Part shown: in pieces, positions 12,495-25,529 of the stretch
How positions within the stretch are numbered: position 1 is the stretch's first letter
How the letters are laid out: every line of letters starts with the position of its first letter
Assembly (NCBI GenBank): GCA_961205875.1
Contig: OY540812.1
Coordinates: 21,080,001 to 21,144,000 of the forward strand
Reading direction: 5' to 3'
DNA: 64,000 nt
Source of the DNA: Sialis fuliginosa
Taxonomy: Eukaryota; Arthropoda; Insecta; Megaloptera; Sialidae
Notes under the pieces: generated by a model
What the model was told of the DNA's origin: nothing
What the model saw: only the letters and a program-made list of their open reading frames with translations
Databases searched by the model: none
Position numbers and translations under genes: made by a program

Positions 12495-13886
12495 GGGTGT
12501 TTCGTTTGAAACGAATATTTTTTTTTTTCCTCCGACACTGTGAAATATTGTTCTCAACACTAAAAAAAAATTCCCTGAAAATTTGAGCCCTTAATTTTAA
12601 TATAAAGTACTTCCTTTTTTATTTTGAATTTTTCCCATTTAAAATACATGTATTTTAAACCACGTTTTTTTTTAATTTTTATATCTTGGCTGGATTTTAA
12701 ACTATTATGTTGATAAGCATTGATATTTGTAGTATATTTAACGCTCTTTTGAAGACCTTAGGACAATTTCAACCCAACTTATTTCATATTATTTTTATTA
12801 GCCCTGTTAGTCATTTTTTTAATTTTTTTCACATATTTTTGAAAATATTGAGAAAATGGCTTGTCTGGCTGAAAAAATGTAGAGACAAAAATTGTAGGAA
12901 ATCAAATTTTCTACAAAAATAATGTCTATAAATATGTCGCTCGAATGCATAGTTTCGGAAATATGAACAGTTGAATATTTGAAAATCAAAAAAATATTAA
13001 ATATTTAAAAGCAATGCAAGCTTGGACAAACAACAGGTAATTAGCGCCATTTCAGCACTGGTGGTATTCGCGGTAATTAGGAAAATTTTTTTCAAGGTCA
13101 AACAGTACCGTAAATAAAAGGACTTGAAGCCACAAAATTCACTATTGTAAGTAGATTAATTTTGAAATGGAGTGACAGCGATCTTAAAACTTTTTACGTA
13201 AATGAACAATTCCTATTCAACAATTATTAGTTTTATTCAATAAAAATTCTTAATTTACACTCATAAAAATAAACTAGACGTCGGTTTTTCAATTTTCTGT
13301 TGAAATTTTGATATATTTTAAGATAAAATTGACCATTTTACAGGCCTAAAGTGAATTTAAGACAGTAAAACTCAAAAAAATTAATATTTTTTTGATTTTC
13401 AAATATTCAACTGTTCATATTTCCGAAACTATGCATTCGAGCGACATATTTATAGACATCATTTTTGTAGAAAATTTGATTTCCTACAATTTTTGTCTCT
13501 ACATTTTTTCAGCCAGACAAGCCATTTTCTCAATATTTTCAAAAATATGTGAAAAAAATTAAAAAAATGACTAACAGGGCTAATAAAAATAATATGAAAT
13601 AAGTTGGGTTGAAATTGTCCTAAGGTCCTCAAAAGAGCGTTAAATATACTACAAATATCAATGCTTATCAACATAATAGTTTAAAATCCAGCCAAGATAT
13701 AAAAATTTAAAAAAAACGTGGTTTAAAATACATGTATTTTAAATGGGAAAAATTCAAAATAAAAAAGAAAGTACTTTAAATTAAAATTAAGGGCTCAAAT
13801 TTTCAGGGAATTTTTTTTTCAGTGTTGAGAACAATATTTCACAGTGTCGGAGGAAAAAAAAAATATTCGTTTCAAACGAAACACCC
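12495..13886. mobile_element. Giant inverted-repeat (fold-back) element, 506-base arms
   Basis: Left arm 12495-13000 and right arm 13381-13886 are each 506 bases and inverted. Comparing them base by base gave 5 substitutions and 2 single-base indels, about 98.6% identity. The loop is 13001-13380. The ends are GGGTGTTTCGTTTGAAACGA, itself containing the palindrome TTCGTTTGAAACGAA, and TA dinucleotides flank both sides (12493-12494, 13887-13888), as in Tc1/mariner-type elements. The mirror-image 71-codon frames in the two arms are by-products of the duplication. No transposase is present. Transcription through it would give a long, almost perfect hairpin RNA. Confidence 0.9.
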
Positions 13887-14435
13887 TAATATATACGTAC
13901 GTTTTTTTTCTCGTCGCTCACACAACGGTTTTAACTTGGGCAGAGCTTAATACGAACTAGACAAGTACAACGTAATAAGTCACGACTAGTATGAATTATG
14001 CATTTTACTAACAATGCTTGTGTGATACCTAGTTCTTTCTGTTCAATAACATAAAGCTCAAATTTCAATTTTGTTATAGAGTAATTTTAAAATATTCTTG
14101 ATATTGATTTGTGAGAACATTTTTTTTATTTTCACTATATATGTACATATATATTATATGTTTTGTTGCTTCTACCGAAAATTGTAATTTAAAATAAAAA
14201 AATTGAAATTACAAAAAAATCAGTGCTGTCGAAAAATAGAGTAAATATAATCAAGATTTGTGCTGTTTTCTAATATTTCGATATATGTATGTAACACACA
14301 TCAGACCTTTTTGTTATTATAGATATGTATCATAACAAACTAATATACCAACAACACGCACTTATTTTTACTATAACCATATAGTTCGCTAAACATATAA
14401 TAATTTTAAGGTGTACTCAGAATTATGAAGATATA

Positions 14436-15476
14436 CCGTAAACTAGGGTTACTTTACCAGTTTTTGGGGCTAATTTGACTAATAGTAACGTAAAATCCTA
14501 ATAAGCCAAGAGGAAGCTATCCAGGATGTTTCAGCCTCTTCAACGATAGACTTCCCCTCAATTTCCAAGGAACCACAAAATGAAACGCCTAGTCCATAAT
14601 CTGTGAATGTCGCGCGAAAAAAAGTAAGAAGGGCAATAATAACTTTTATGCATTTAGCAAAAACTATCGTTACTATCGTCTAAATAAAGACTAGATTTGC
14701 TGCATCAAATGTAACAAGTGGGTGTGTGGCAATGTTAATAAGAACACAGGTTGCCTCAGTAGCTTTTGACCAATCAGCTTGGGCACCCCAGATGACGTAT
14801 TTTCCCCTTCTCGCGCCGAGTTACAAGACTATATATATTATGTTTGGGAACACCATTCCCTCTCTCCACATTTGGGCACCCCATATAACGTAATTTCCTC
14901 TCTCGCACTGAGCTACTGAAACTACCTTGTCTTTACTTACCTTGGGTGTGGCTCAAAAATCCTATGAATGCGAGATATGTGAAGATACTGATTAATATAT
15001 TTTTGTAATGTTGCTTATAATTATTATCTTGATTATTTGTAAGCATTGATTTTTATTTAAATATCCTGACTGATTACAAAGTGCCATAAAATTAATGTTC
15101 CTGTTAAATTAAAATGTCAATGATTGATTAAAACCGTTGTTTTATTTTTATTTTACCTTCATATTTTACCTTTATAATGTAAAAAGTATTTTTTTAATTA
15201 AAATAATATCAAAATATCCGCACGCTTGTTATATCTTTGACTTTTGAGTCAATTTTATGTGTCAAAGTAACCCCGTACTCAGGGTTGTCTTGACATAATT
15301 TGAAGAAATATATATAAATTTGGAGGGGGAGGTCGTCAAGACTTGAATTACTGATAAATTTGATAGCCAAGAAAATTGTTCTATTGAGATAAAAAGAAGT
15401 TGAATTTTGGATTTAAAAAAGTGTATTCAGAAAAAAACTCTCAAAATATGTATATCAAAGTAGTCCCGGTTTACGG
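14436..15476. mobile_element. TA-flanked DNA element with CCGTAAAC ends
   Basis: Left end CCGTAAACTAGGGTTACTTT and right end TACTTTGA-inverse ending GTTTACGG form imperfect inverted repeats, with TA on each side (14434-14435, 15477-15478), compatible with a Tc1/mariner-class element. Inside, a segment 'gggcaccccagatgacgta' (about 14780) recurs at about 14875 as 'gggcaccccatataacgta', an internal duplication with roughly 95-base spacing. No intact transposase. Confidence 0.6.
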
Positions 15477-15478
15477 TA

Positions 15479-16640
15479 ACATTCCTATGTACTCAGGTTA
15501 CATTTTTAATAATACTGATAATAAATTTTGAAAAGTTTTATAATAGAAAATGTATGGGTATTTTTTTGGATTCACTGATATTTTATCTTTTCTTATTTTT
15601 CCAAATATTAAACGAATATTTTATCAAATAACTCTCATAATATTATGCTAATTGTTTTCTTTCTGATTTTCGATTTCTATTATACGCAAATACAAGTATA
15701 TAATGCCACACAAATACCGCAGTCATTACTTTCAAAACAATTATATAGATAGAATACAGAAATACAAAACATAAATTTTATGAATATTCATTTTTTTATC
15801 ACTTTGCATCAAAACGAATTACTAAAGATATTAAAAACATGCAAACTCCAATGGGGTTTAAACCCACAAAAATGTTATGTTTATTGTTGATTTTTTTGGA
15901 ATGTTTTCCTGGGATCAATACTATATGAAATTATTTTTGAAAAAATAAAGTAACCATTATTAATTAATTATAACCTTTTTTTAGTATTTATTATAAAAGA
16001 AGGTGAATGAAACTTATACCATTCGAAAGGTACTGTGCCATAGATGTGCACAACAAAAATCATGTGTGTATGTTGCAGTTAAGGCAGGTAAAATAAAGTT
16101 AACATACACTCATGATTTTCCCCATCGTTGTTTGTTTATTGCCCCTCGCATCGTTGAACAGCATAGCAATAATCCTAGCGCCACCAAGCGGCAAAAATAA
16201 ATAGTTTTGTGTTTCTGTCAAATTTATAGAATGTGTATAGAGATTTCAGTTCTTGTATGATTATATACTTGGCCTATGGATTATATAGAACACCTAGACA
16301 GTACAGAATGCCGAGATAATGTAGTAGTAGGAAATATATTAAATAAAAGAAAAAAGATATTAATAAAGCATATTTTGAAAAATCAAATAATTTTATTTCT
16401 TTCTAGCTTTAAAAATATATAATTTTTATTCCGTAAAAAAATATTTTTTATTGGTATTATTATTGTTGTTAAAGAGTATCTTACTAAACATGCATTAAAA
16501 TATATCAAAGATTAAACATAAATTACGGTTAATCCTTAATATAATAACTTTAATTAAATAAATAATAATTATAATAATATTATGTATATTAATTACAATA
16601 AGCGACGAATTTTAATATAGGTATATGTAAAAAAATGTCA
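15479..16640. other. Intergenic DNA, nothing recognised
   Basis: AT-rich. The 65-codon frame at 16003-16200 is not supported by composition or splice sites. Confidence 0.35.
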
Positions 16641-16644
16641 AAGA

Positions 16645-16785
16645 TCAACCATTCTTTTTTCCAAAGCTTACTTGAATTGAATTTAATATTGCACTCGAGT
16701 GATAATTGTTAAGTTTTGGCTGACGCCTCGACGTTTTTCATAGCAACTGTGATTTTTATTCAATAATTAATAAAACACATTATTG
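16645..16785 (-). repeat. Interspersed repeat related to 26040-26175
   Basis: Shares 'atcaaccattcttttttcc', 'aaagctta', 'cactcgagtgat', 'tgacgcctc' and 'ctgtgatttttattca' with 26040-26175 in inverted orientation. A third, weaker copy lies at 48222-48300 ('gaggcgtcag', 'aaataagctt'). Class unknown. Confidence 0.55.
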
Positions 16786-16975
16786 TTAAAATAACAAATT
16801 GACAGAAACAATATTTAAACCTTAAAGAATATGTACCTAATCAATTCATTAAAATATTTATCCGGATAGGTATTAAGTGAGATTTAGAGCCCTTACAACT
16901 ATTTATGTTTATATTTCATACATTGCTGGCTATCAGTTAGGATATAGGATATAGTCTATAGTCTATAGTCTATAC

Positions 16976-17233
16976 CAAGCTTGTCCAACTCGCGGCCCTC
17001 GAGGAGTCTTGGTGCGGCCCGCGAGGATAATAATTTAAAAAAAATTATATAGTAATTTTACATTCAAATTACTTAGTACAACTAAAAAAAAGGTCTTTAG
17101 TTGTTCCTAATGTAACTCGTTATTTATTCAATAAATATTAGAAATTGCAATAAACGCGACTAAAAAAAAAAAAGGTCCTCAGTTTTATATTCAAGCCTGC
17201 GGCCCAGAAGGTTGAAAAGGTTGGACACCTATG
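16976..17233. mobile_element. hAT-type MITE, perfect 8-bp target duplication
   Basis: 258 bases. Ends CAAGCTTGTCCAAC and GTTGGACACCTATG are inverted repeats, followed inward by CG-rich 'gcggccc' motifs on both sides. Identical GTCTATAC duplications flank it at 16968-16975 and 17234-17241. The left flank lies in a small (TATAGTC)n-like run. No coding capacity. Confidence 0.85.
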
Positions 17234-17241
17234 GTCTATAC

Positions 17242-18468
17242 AAAGCCTAGGAAATGTACATATATATATAATTTAATTTATTTTATACATTGCCTAGTGA
17301 TTTTAGGTATTCTATAGAATACCTAGGAATTCTATTCATTGCCAAATTTCATACATTGCTGGTTCCATATACACTAGTATATGCGATATATTGTGTGAAT
17401 ATCAACAAAGCACACAATAACCATGGTCGGTAAATCGTCGGTTTTCTAACCATGATTAAAATTAGATCTTAAACTTTATCACAATCAGTTAACGAACGAT
17501 TTACTAATTGCAATTAATAGTTTACTTTATTCAATCTACCATTGATATTTGAATGGGTTAAACAGTATGTTAACTTTTTCAGTTTTCAATCAATATTGAT
17601 TATAATACCCTAAAATTTTTCCATTATTTAACAATGTCATATTAAATATCCTCTTCGTATTTTGTGCAAAACTTCAATTAATCAATGTTTACAGTTGATG
17701 AAAAATGATGTTATATAACCTATTTATACTTTTATACTTTAATATACAGAATATACCTATCTGGTTGTTTTCAATTTTTTATATTAAAAAAATAATCATA
17801 TTCTATTTTTAAATCAATTATATTATCAGCTATACAATACATTTAATTCTTTTATTTTCATTATTCACAATTAAGGAGATACGTTTCCAATGTGACAAAG
17901 AGTAACTCCACTTCTTGTTGATTACTAGTTTTGATTTAAAAAAATGGTAAAACAATACTAGAACTGGTCAAGTTATTTCACACCCATCACAAAACAAATT
18001 TAGATGTACAAGTACATATGTATATGAAGGTAGATAGATGCATACTAAAATATTTCCAGTGGGAGATATTCCAATGTTAAATAAAAATTCTATAGAGAAT
18101 ATTTCTCCGGTTTCGTATCTACTGGTATTTGTTCTCTATACATCATCCCAATTTGAATCAATCATCTTCGTATCTTGTTATTTCCAACATAACAATCGAC
18201 AAATAGAATACCATAAATATATTTCATACAGTGAAACTAAATTAATATATCTATATGTAATATATAATTCTAATTTTTAGAATTGTAGATTATGTTTATA
18301 TAAATATATTCTAAAATATATATGCAGATATATGTATTTTTAAATAAACTAATTTCAAGCTATCTTAAGAGATTTTCATAGACAACTTTATACACAAATC
18401 CACCTTTTTTTAATTAAAATAAATGAAAACTCAAAACTGAATTATTTTTTTAATATTATAAGATAAAA
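17242..18468. other. Intergenic DNA, nothing recognised
   Basis: AT-rich. The 80-codon frame 18038-18280 has no supporting features. Confidence 0.35.
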
Positions 18469-19030
18469 GGCGAGTTCATTTAAACGGGAGTTACAATTAT
18501 ATGCTAATTAAAACGATATTTTTGATAACAATATACATTTATAATATGAAATAATACCTTAAAAGGGACTGATTTTTATCAAATTTACCATATTAAAAGC
18601 AGAATTCTGAATAAGAATAATAATATTTGATTTGTAAAATGCTCGTAACGGGCGTTACATGTTTCAGAAGACTATTTAAACTAAAATAAGTCAGGTAAAT
18701 CTGCGAAATCTCTTACTCCATTTACGTGTTTTTTTTTATATAGGTACCACTACTTTATTATTTTTAGCAGATTTAAACTTAAAAATTATATGTTTATTTG
18801 TTTATAAATATGTATTTTTAATAATTTTTAAGAAATGTAATGGGCGTTACACCCAATAGATAAAAATAATTGTTGTTACATTGCTTAATGTTCTTAAATG
18901 TTCAGTGATTTTAAAAATAATACCTATCTAACAATAAAAAATGTGTTTTTTTAATGTTTAGTGTACTTTTTAAGCAATAAATAGATAAAATAAAAATTTC
19001 AATGAAGGTAATAATATTTCTGAACTCGCC
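18469..19030. mobile_element. MITE-like element with GGCGAGTTCA ends
   Basis: GGCGAGTTCA (18469-18478) is inverted at 19021-19030 (TGAACTCGCC). Between them a 'gggcgttac' motif recurs at about 18650 and 18842 and a related 'cgggagttac' at 18484. Target duplication not evident, superfamily unassigned. Confidence 0.5.
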
Positions 19031-19860
19031 CAAAAAGAAAATAAAATTTTAATATTTCCAATAGAACCGAATTAAAAAGCAAAATACTTATAATTAATGT
19101 TTTTTATTTTGCTTATAATTAACTCATTCATATTTTTTATGTTAAGATATATTTCATATAATACATATTTTTATTATTTATACTTATTACATAAAATAAA
19201 TAATTAATTATTTTATTATAAGTAAAAATCCTAATCAACAAATTCAGTTTATTAAAATTATTAGCACTCAGGGAGGAGGGTACGCCTCTCTCCACCCCGA
19301 AATTTTCAATGTTCTAAAAAAACGTATATTTTGAGAAAGCATCAGTTCAAAATACATTCAAAAAATTTTACTTATATGTATTTATCCCCCTTCCCCCGAA
19401 AATTTTTCTTACTACGTCATTGCTTAATATATTAACAAAACTAGGACCAATAAAATTTTCACAAAAAAAAATAAAGTTTTGTCAAACTTTCTTAAAACGG
19501 TTCACAATTCAATTCATCCGCGTGGTTAATGATAAAAGAAACATATCGAACTAATAGATAATAATAACTGAATGGGAATAGAAAACTTGTTTATAACTTT
19601 TGTTTTAACTTTAAGAAAATATTTTCTAATTAGCCATATTTAAAGAAAGTTCGTAAAGTATAACGCGAGCCACATAACAACATTTTAAGGGTATCAGTTT
19701 TGCGATGTATATAATACCAATTTAATAACAGCACGTTTATAAATAATTAAATAAATTGATAAATGTGCATAAAATAATTACAAAGAAAATGCATACAAAA
19801 ATAAAGTTTTAAAGAAAGTAAAAAAGACTTTAAGAATACTTCATTACAATACCAACCTAA
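19031..19860. other. Intergenic AT-rich DNA, nothing recognised
   Basis: Contains a short GC patch with 'gggaggagggtacgcctctctcc' character near 19270 but no recognisable element. Confidence 0.35.
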
Positions 19861-19939
19861 TTGAAATCCACTTGTTATCGCTGAACCAGGATAAAACAAT
19901 TGAAAAAAGTGACGAACCGACAAATATAATGAAAAAGTC

Positions 19940-20300
19940 TTACATGCACGGAATACTCAAGTGCATTAAAACAGATCAAACTAGTTTCAAGTGGGTTTCA
20001 CATCCCACAAATACTTTTGCTTGCACGGAATCACCGGTACCGCTTGCTCAGCAAGTGTACACAGATCAAACGGTCGAGTGGTAGAGTCAACAACTGCGCG
20101 GGGTCGCACTCCACTCGGGTTGTCGCGTAACAAGCCACTGGCGCACACGGTAAAGAAACGCGCGCTGAGAGGGCTGCTGGCACCACGCGCGCACGCACGG
20201 ATGCTGTTGCGACCTCCCTCATCTCCTATCGCAGATAAATATCCACGCGTGCCGGTGCTCTGGAGTGTGCTGCGGTCAACGTAAATGGCCTGCGCCGATT
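19940..20300. promoter_or_regulatory. CpG-dense island, candidate promoter/first exon
   Basis: The sharpest GC rise of the window (about 20030-20290), rich in CpG and CGCG motifs inside AT-rich DNA. On the plus strand GATAAATA (about 20236) sits some 30 bases before 'gctgcggtcaacg', compatible with a TATA-type start, and an ATG follows at 20286. A direct duplication is present: TGCACGGAAT (19945, 20022) and ACAGATCAAAC (19971, 20061). Open frames here are open on both strands because stops are rare in GC-rich DNA, so they are not evidence of coding. Orientation is uncertain. Confidence 0.35.
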
Positions 20301-20415
20301 ACGGAAAAACTCACACACTAATACACATATTTCACGTCTTTGTTGTTGAAAATCGCTTTTGTATAATTTTTATAAAATACAGTTACAACGTTCGTGATCA
20401 ATGCTTTATTACAAA

Positions 20416-21105
20416 CTAGCGGACCTGCCCTCGGGTTCGCTCGCGTTGCATAGTTTTTTGTGTTGGCAGCACAAAAAAATAATATTTCAAGACAGGCGAT
20501 GAAATGTGAAATTACTTTTTTGCTTTTTATTCATTTATATACAAAATCGTAAATATCTCGGCTCCTGTGTGAGATAGGGAGATGTTTTCCCCCTAAAACA
20601 CCCTCCCTCGAAGTATTTTTCCCGCTGCATCCAATTAAACTAATAGCGAAGATTATTTTGCCCGTATTCACTTTTATAATTAAAGCAGCTATACATAGAA
20701 AAATATCAAAAACCCACCCTCGTCCCCTTCTTACGCTATTTGGGGTTATTTTAATTGAATATTATTTTGTCCGAATTCACCTTAATATCATAAACAGTTA
20801 TGTAGTTAAAAAAATTAACACCAATCCCCTCTATCCCTTCGGAGTTGAATATTCGAAAATGCTATTTGCCTTGTAAAGTATTTGGGCCATGTTTCATTTG
20901 AGTGAATACAAACAAACAAAATTTTTCATGCAAAGTTTTTCAAGCCCCTTGTAACCCTGTATAGGTTGAATTTCGAAAATCCTTTCTTAGTGGGTGCTTA
21001 CATCATAAATGGAAGACAGGTTAGGCAACAATAAAATGGTAAACTTTCGTAATAGAATAATTTAGTATTGGAAATAGTCTTAACTATATATAAATAGAAG
21101 AATCG
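20416..21105 (-). mobile_element. Helitron-like element, minus strand
   Basis: Read on the minus strand, it ends GCAACGCGAGCGAACCCGAG..., then GGTCCGCTAG at 20416, a GC-rich 3' hairpin followed by CTAG as expected for Helitrons. It begins near 21105 with a 'tctatttatatatagtt'-type 5' end. Internal text 'aaatatctcggctcctgtg...agatagggagatgttttcccc' is shared with 55100-55330. No Rep/helicase frame, so non-autonomous. Confidence 0.6.
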
Positions 21106-22441
21106 AACGAAATTTACTATTTCGTGAAAATATCGACAAATAAAATAGAATAAATCAAGTATACGAAGATTTACAAAATTTTATGAAAAAAGGGGATACG
21201 AACGACGGTTTCAGAGATGAAGAAACCTTAGAAAGAAGATACTCTGTAACCCTTCCAGGAAACAGTTTTCAGTGCAATCTTTGACCTTTCTTTCTGCGAT
21301 GGATGTATAATAATGTATATTAATTTATAAAAACCATATACAGGTGATCGCAAACTCGCAAACAACTCGAAAAAAATCAATCTGAAATATGTCAGATAAA
21401 AATTTTGAATTTAGAGGAGAGAATTAGAGGGCATTAGGTGTTGACTTTGAGAAGTCACGTGATGGTTCTTGTAAATAAGCTTGCGTCATTTGCAAAACAG
21501 ATGTATTAATTCCTCTTTCAACAGTTTAATTATTTTTATTGATAAAAATTTTCATGCCATTTCAAGAAAAATTAAAATATAGCAACCGCATTTCTGGTAT
21601 AATGTACTACATTGATACAGAAATCAATTTTATATACAGTTAAATACTAAATACAAAATACGAACCTGTCGAAATGCAATTTAAATGTAATCTCATTTTC
21701 GTAGTGAGATTTATCGATAAGGCTGGTGAAGATGTAGTTAAACTGCGGCGAACTTCCTCGCCTTTCTTTTCAGACGATGTAAAACTGTAATGCAGTCAGT
21801 GCCGTAACTGAATTACCGTGTTCTTTAATACTCACAGCACATAGACATATGTATACTTCGTTATTATACACTGATTTTTCATTCGACTTCGATCCCTGTG
21901 ACATCGTTACAGTATATGTAATCAATCTTGTGAGTCCTTGAAGAATTAAAACGAACGGTTTCCAAAAATTCAAGAATAGTCAATGTGTATGAAAATTTAC
22001 ACAAACTTTGTTGATTTTTTCGTACAGTTAAAATTTTTAGTTTACTTGTCGTTTTTTAGGCAATATAATCATTTTGATGATTTCCAAAGCGTAAATAATG
22101 AAATGCAAAGTATCCACATGTTGTCCTAATCTAGCCTCGTGCGATTAGTATTTGTTCCCTTTGAATAAGATCTTTGAGAAGAATGAAGATGTGAAGGCAA
22201 TACATACATTCGACTCATTTCGAGACAAAAGGCAAAACATTCGATGGCATACATAAAGTAATACAAAGATCTGAGTTTGTTAAAGTTAAAGGGGAATATT
22301 TTGAAAAAAAGTAGTTTTTACCCCCCCTCCCCCTTATTAATTTTGCGAACTTTTTGATCTGCCTTAAACATATTATGTAGATACATATATCAAAATGTAT
22401 ATTAAGTATATTATTAAATAACCATTTCCTCAATAATATCT
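21106..22441. other. Intergenic DNA, nothing recognised
   Basis: A few GC-richer tens of bases at 21720-21910; no paired repeats, no coding evidence. Confidence 0.35.
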
Positions 22442-22690
22442 TCTATATATATTTTACAAAACGCAACGTCTGTCTGTCTATCTGTCCGTTAGTGTGCTTA
22501 TCACTCGAGAACCACTTATTCGATTTACGTGTTTATTTTAATTCATAGATATGTTCTTCGCACATGTTTTAATATATATTTTGTTACGTAAGGTAACATA
22601 AAGAATAATCAGTAACGATCTAGTTGGAAAAAGTTTGCCCCCAGCGCGCTCTTTTGCAATACACTGCCAAAACTTTTAAATATTGAACAA
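22442..22690 (+). mobile_element. Helitron-like 5' fragment
   Basis: Starts TCTATATATATTTTACAAAA, then 'aacgtctgtctgtc', 'cttatcactcgagaaccact' and 'agcgcgct', in the same order as 62201-62460. The 3' hairpin end is absent, so it is truncated. Confidence 0.6.
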
Positions 22691-22958
22691 CAAATAAAAA
22701 AATAACTTCGATTCCAAATTTTATATCCATTCCTCTGAAATTCAAAAGTGGCGATGAAACATAACAATTGACAGGAAAATATAAAAATGTGTAAGTATTT
22801 ATTTGTATACAAAAGTACAGGTATTTATCAAATTTACAAGTTAATTGATTCCTAATCTTCGTTCGTAAAGCGAGAACTCGTAAAGTAAAAAACGATGATT
22901 ACATCACTTGCGTACAATGATGCTTGCGTACTAGACAAAACCCGCAAGGAAAAACTTA

Positions 22959-23381
22959 TATAAGGTACTGGCACCAGTCTTGAATATGACTCCAGTAATG
23001 GCTATTTTTTAATTAAATGTACTGAATTAGAAATATATAATATAATTTATTTATTCATTGTTTCAAATTTGACGATTATTTCTTTTATATCTTTTGTGTC
23101 GTAGTACTTATCATTTTGTAATCATTAGCAAGTGTCCATCACTGCATGCTCATAACTGGTTTTACTTTATCCATTACTGGAGAAAAAACGTAAACAAAAT
23201 AAAAGGCTATAATTAAAAAAAAACTATATTTGCAGACTTTAGTAATAAAATTGATTAAATAAAGAATTACTTGTTTTATTAGTAACATGAGTTCATGAGA
23301 ATTACAAAAAATAAACCCGTCAATCACAAAAACAGTCAACCTTGCTTTTATAGCGGCCATAACTGGTGCCTGTACCTTATA
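22959..23381. mobile_element. TAAGGTACTGGCACC-family DNA element, complete
   Basis: 423 bases. Left end TATAAGGTACTGGCACCAGT and right end (inverted) TATAAGGTACAGGCACCAGT differ at one position over 20 bases. The interior matches 8600-9079. No coding capacity; superfamily not assigned, and the TATA at both tips blurs the exact target site. Confidence 0.8.
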
Positions 23382-25500
23382 TATTTATTTTAAAAATCAA
23401 ATAATAAAAACCAGACTTGTATCTAATAGGCGCTTTAACTGTGTTATTATATCTACCAAACATGTAGGTAAAGATATGTTTAATAGTGTTTAATAATAAA
23501 TCATTTTTATTTCATGTACTACATAGATTATTTTTTAGTAGTATAAATCATTGTTATAACGAGAACCAACACTTTTTAAATAACATCGATCAATCACAAA
23601 AACTCCAAACAGATTAAATAATCCGAATACTACAAATAACTACAGAGATATGCTAAAACGCTACAAATTTAAATTAAAAATGTATTCAATGTGTAAAAAA
23701 TATTTATAAAGGCAGATTTTCATTTGCAAGAAATAATAAGAATTTGAAATTATAATTTATTAACAATTGAACGATTAATTCTGAACTTTTATGAAAATAT
23801 TTATTCAAATAAAAATCCATTTGTTTATTTAAATACTATATTTAAAGAAAAGATTTTTCGATAAATCGCGAAAAATGCCCTTAAATTATTAACCAGTAAT
23901 TCTTAATTTTTTTTTCCCCGGTATGTCGGTAAAATTATATATGGCGACATATTGCTATTCTCTCTATAAAAATTAAGAATTTACATGAGAGAAGCAAAAA
24001 AGGTCACGTTGTTATACTAATAATTTTTTATACAAATTCTGTAGTTAAAAAAAAAAAAAAAAAAAAACTATCGGAAAACCGGTTTTCATTTTACTGATTT
24101 ACCGATACAATCCCTATGAACTTGATGCATAAAAAATCCTTATGGTGGCCAAAACTAATTAAGAGAGAGAGAAATTTCAGTATTTCTTAACATATCCCAT
24201 TAAAATTTAATAATCTGTATAGAATATATAAAATCTTCTCATAAATGGTACCTATACAATATACATACGTGTTTATTCCGTCTCTAATATCGGATTACTT
24301 TGAAATGTTCATAACATCCATAATCACTTTTTATCCCATTTGTACATTAGCAAGAAACAGCATTGGAATGAATCTATACACAAAAACCCAACCATAATAC
24401 ACGTCCCTGAGCAGAACACTGTCCTACAGAATGGGATTTAGTAAAATGTTATGGTTCGCGATAACAAAAACGGTCGGATAAGCGAAGCGGCGTGCGGCGC
24501 GGTAAAGGGACGGTTAACTCTCGAATGTGGGTAAGATTAATATCAACAATAGATGACACCTAAACTGTGGTGCACTGCTATTTTTTATGTAATCTATGTT
24601 TTTTGTATATTATGTAAATATGTACATATGTTTGCACAATAATGTACATATATACTTATTAAATAATATGTATGACATGTATGTACACTAGGAGTGTCTA
24701 AATGTAAAAAAAAAATTATTTGAGACAATGTGTTAAAAAAGAAATGAATTATTTTATTAAATAAATATACAGTCAAACAAAGAATAGCTTTTACTATTGT
24801 AATTATTAATATTGGTTATATATTAACGTATTAAAATTGTACAATTATATGTAGACAACACGAGCTTAAACAATATTAAAAAAATAATTCGGTCAAGACA
24901 TACGCGGGTGTATGTCATAAGGATTCCGAAGTAAGTACTACGTGGACTGTTCGGAGCCACAGATGCATTTTTGAGTTAGAAAATAATATAAAAATAGGGT
25001 CATATTCTACTAATTGAGATCTACATTTTGACACCCCATATGCCTTGATATGAAAAAAAAATTCTATGATGCCGCTCTCTATTTTTCTAAAATTTGAAAT
25101 GATATGATATTGTTATAAAATACCCCGAAGGAAGAGCGCCAAATCATCTTTGCTCAGGGATGCATTATACATTGTTTTACAATTATGTCACTGTAGACAA
25201 CATTTTTATAAGCGCTACTTTGTAATAAAAATATTTCCGTGTTAGCGGACAAACAATAGAACAATAACTCGGGTAATCCTCTTGATTTCAATTTACAAAA
25301 ATACATAATAAACGCCAAGCTTAAATAAATACGAACAATAATTGTATAGTAAATTTAAAATATTATAAATGAATACAGTTATACCATTTTATTTTAAATC
25401 TGTTATAATAATAGCAGTATCATCTTTATGATAATAACTGAATTAGATAAAAATTATTACCAAATTTATATTCCAGCCTTGGCAAATAACACAGCGCTGT
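23382..25500. other. Intergenic DNA with one small CpG-rich patch
   Basis: 24460-24530 (gaagcggcgtgcggcgcgg) is a short CpG-rich patch followed by a donor-like ATGTGG|gtaaga at about 24530. An A21 run is at 24047-24067. Nothing else recognised. Confidence 0.35.
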
Positions 25501-25529
25501 AACGGCGAACAGCGGGGCGAGAGTTGATT

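Noticed and set aside
12707-13674. Two nearly identical 71-codon frames as a duplicated small gene.
   Set aside because: They are mirror images created by the palindrome arms, are AT-driven in composition, and contain no start context or domain.
19991-20284. 97-codon plus-strand and 63-codon minus-strand frames in the CpG island as proteins.
   Set aside because: Both strands are open simultaneously because the DNA is GC-rich; the residues are low-complexity Arg/Ala/Pro without a family match.
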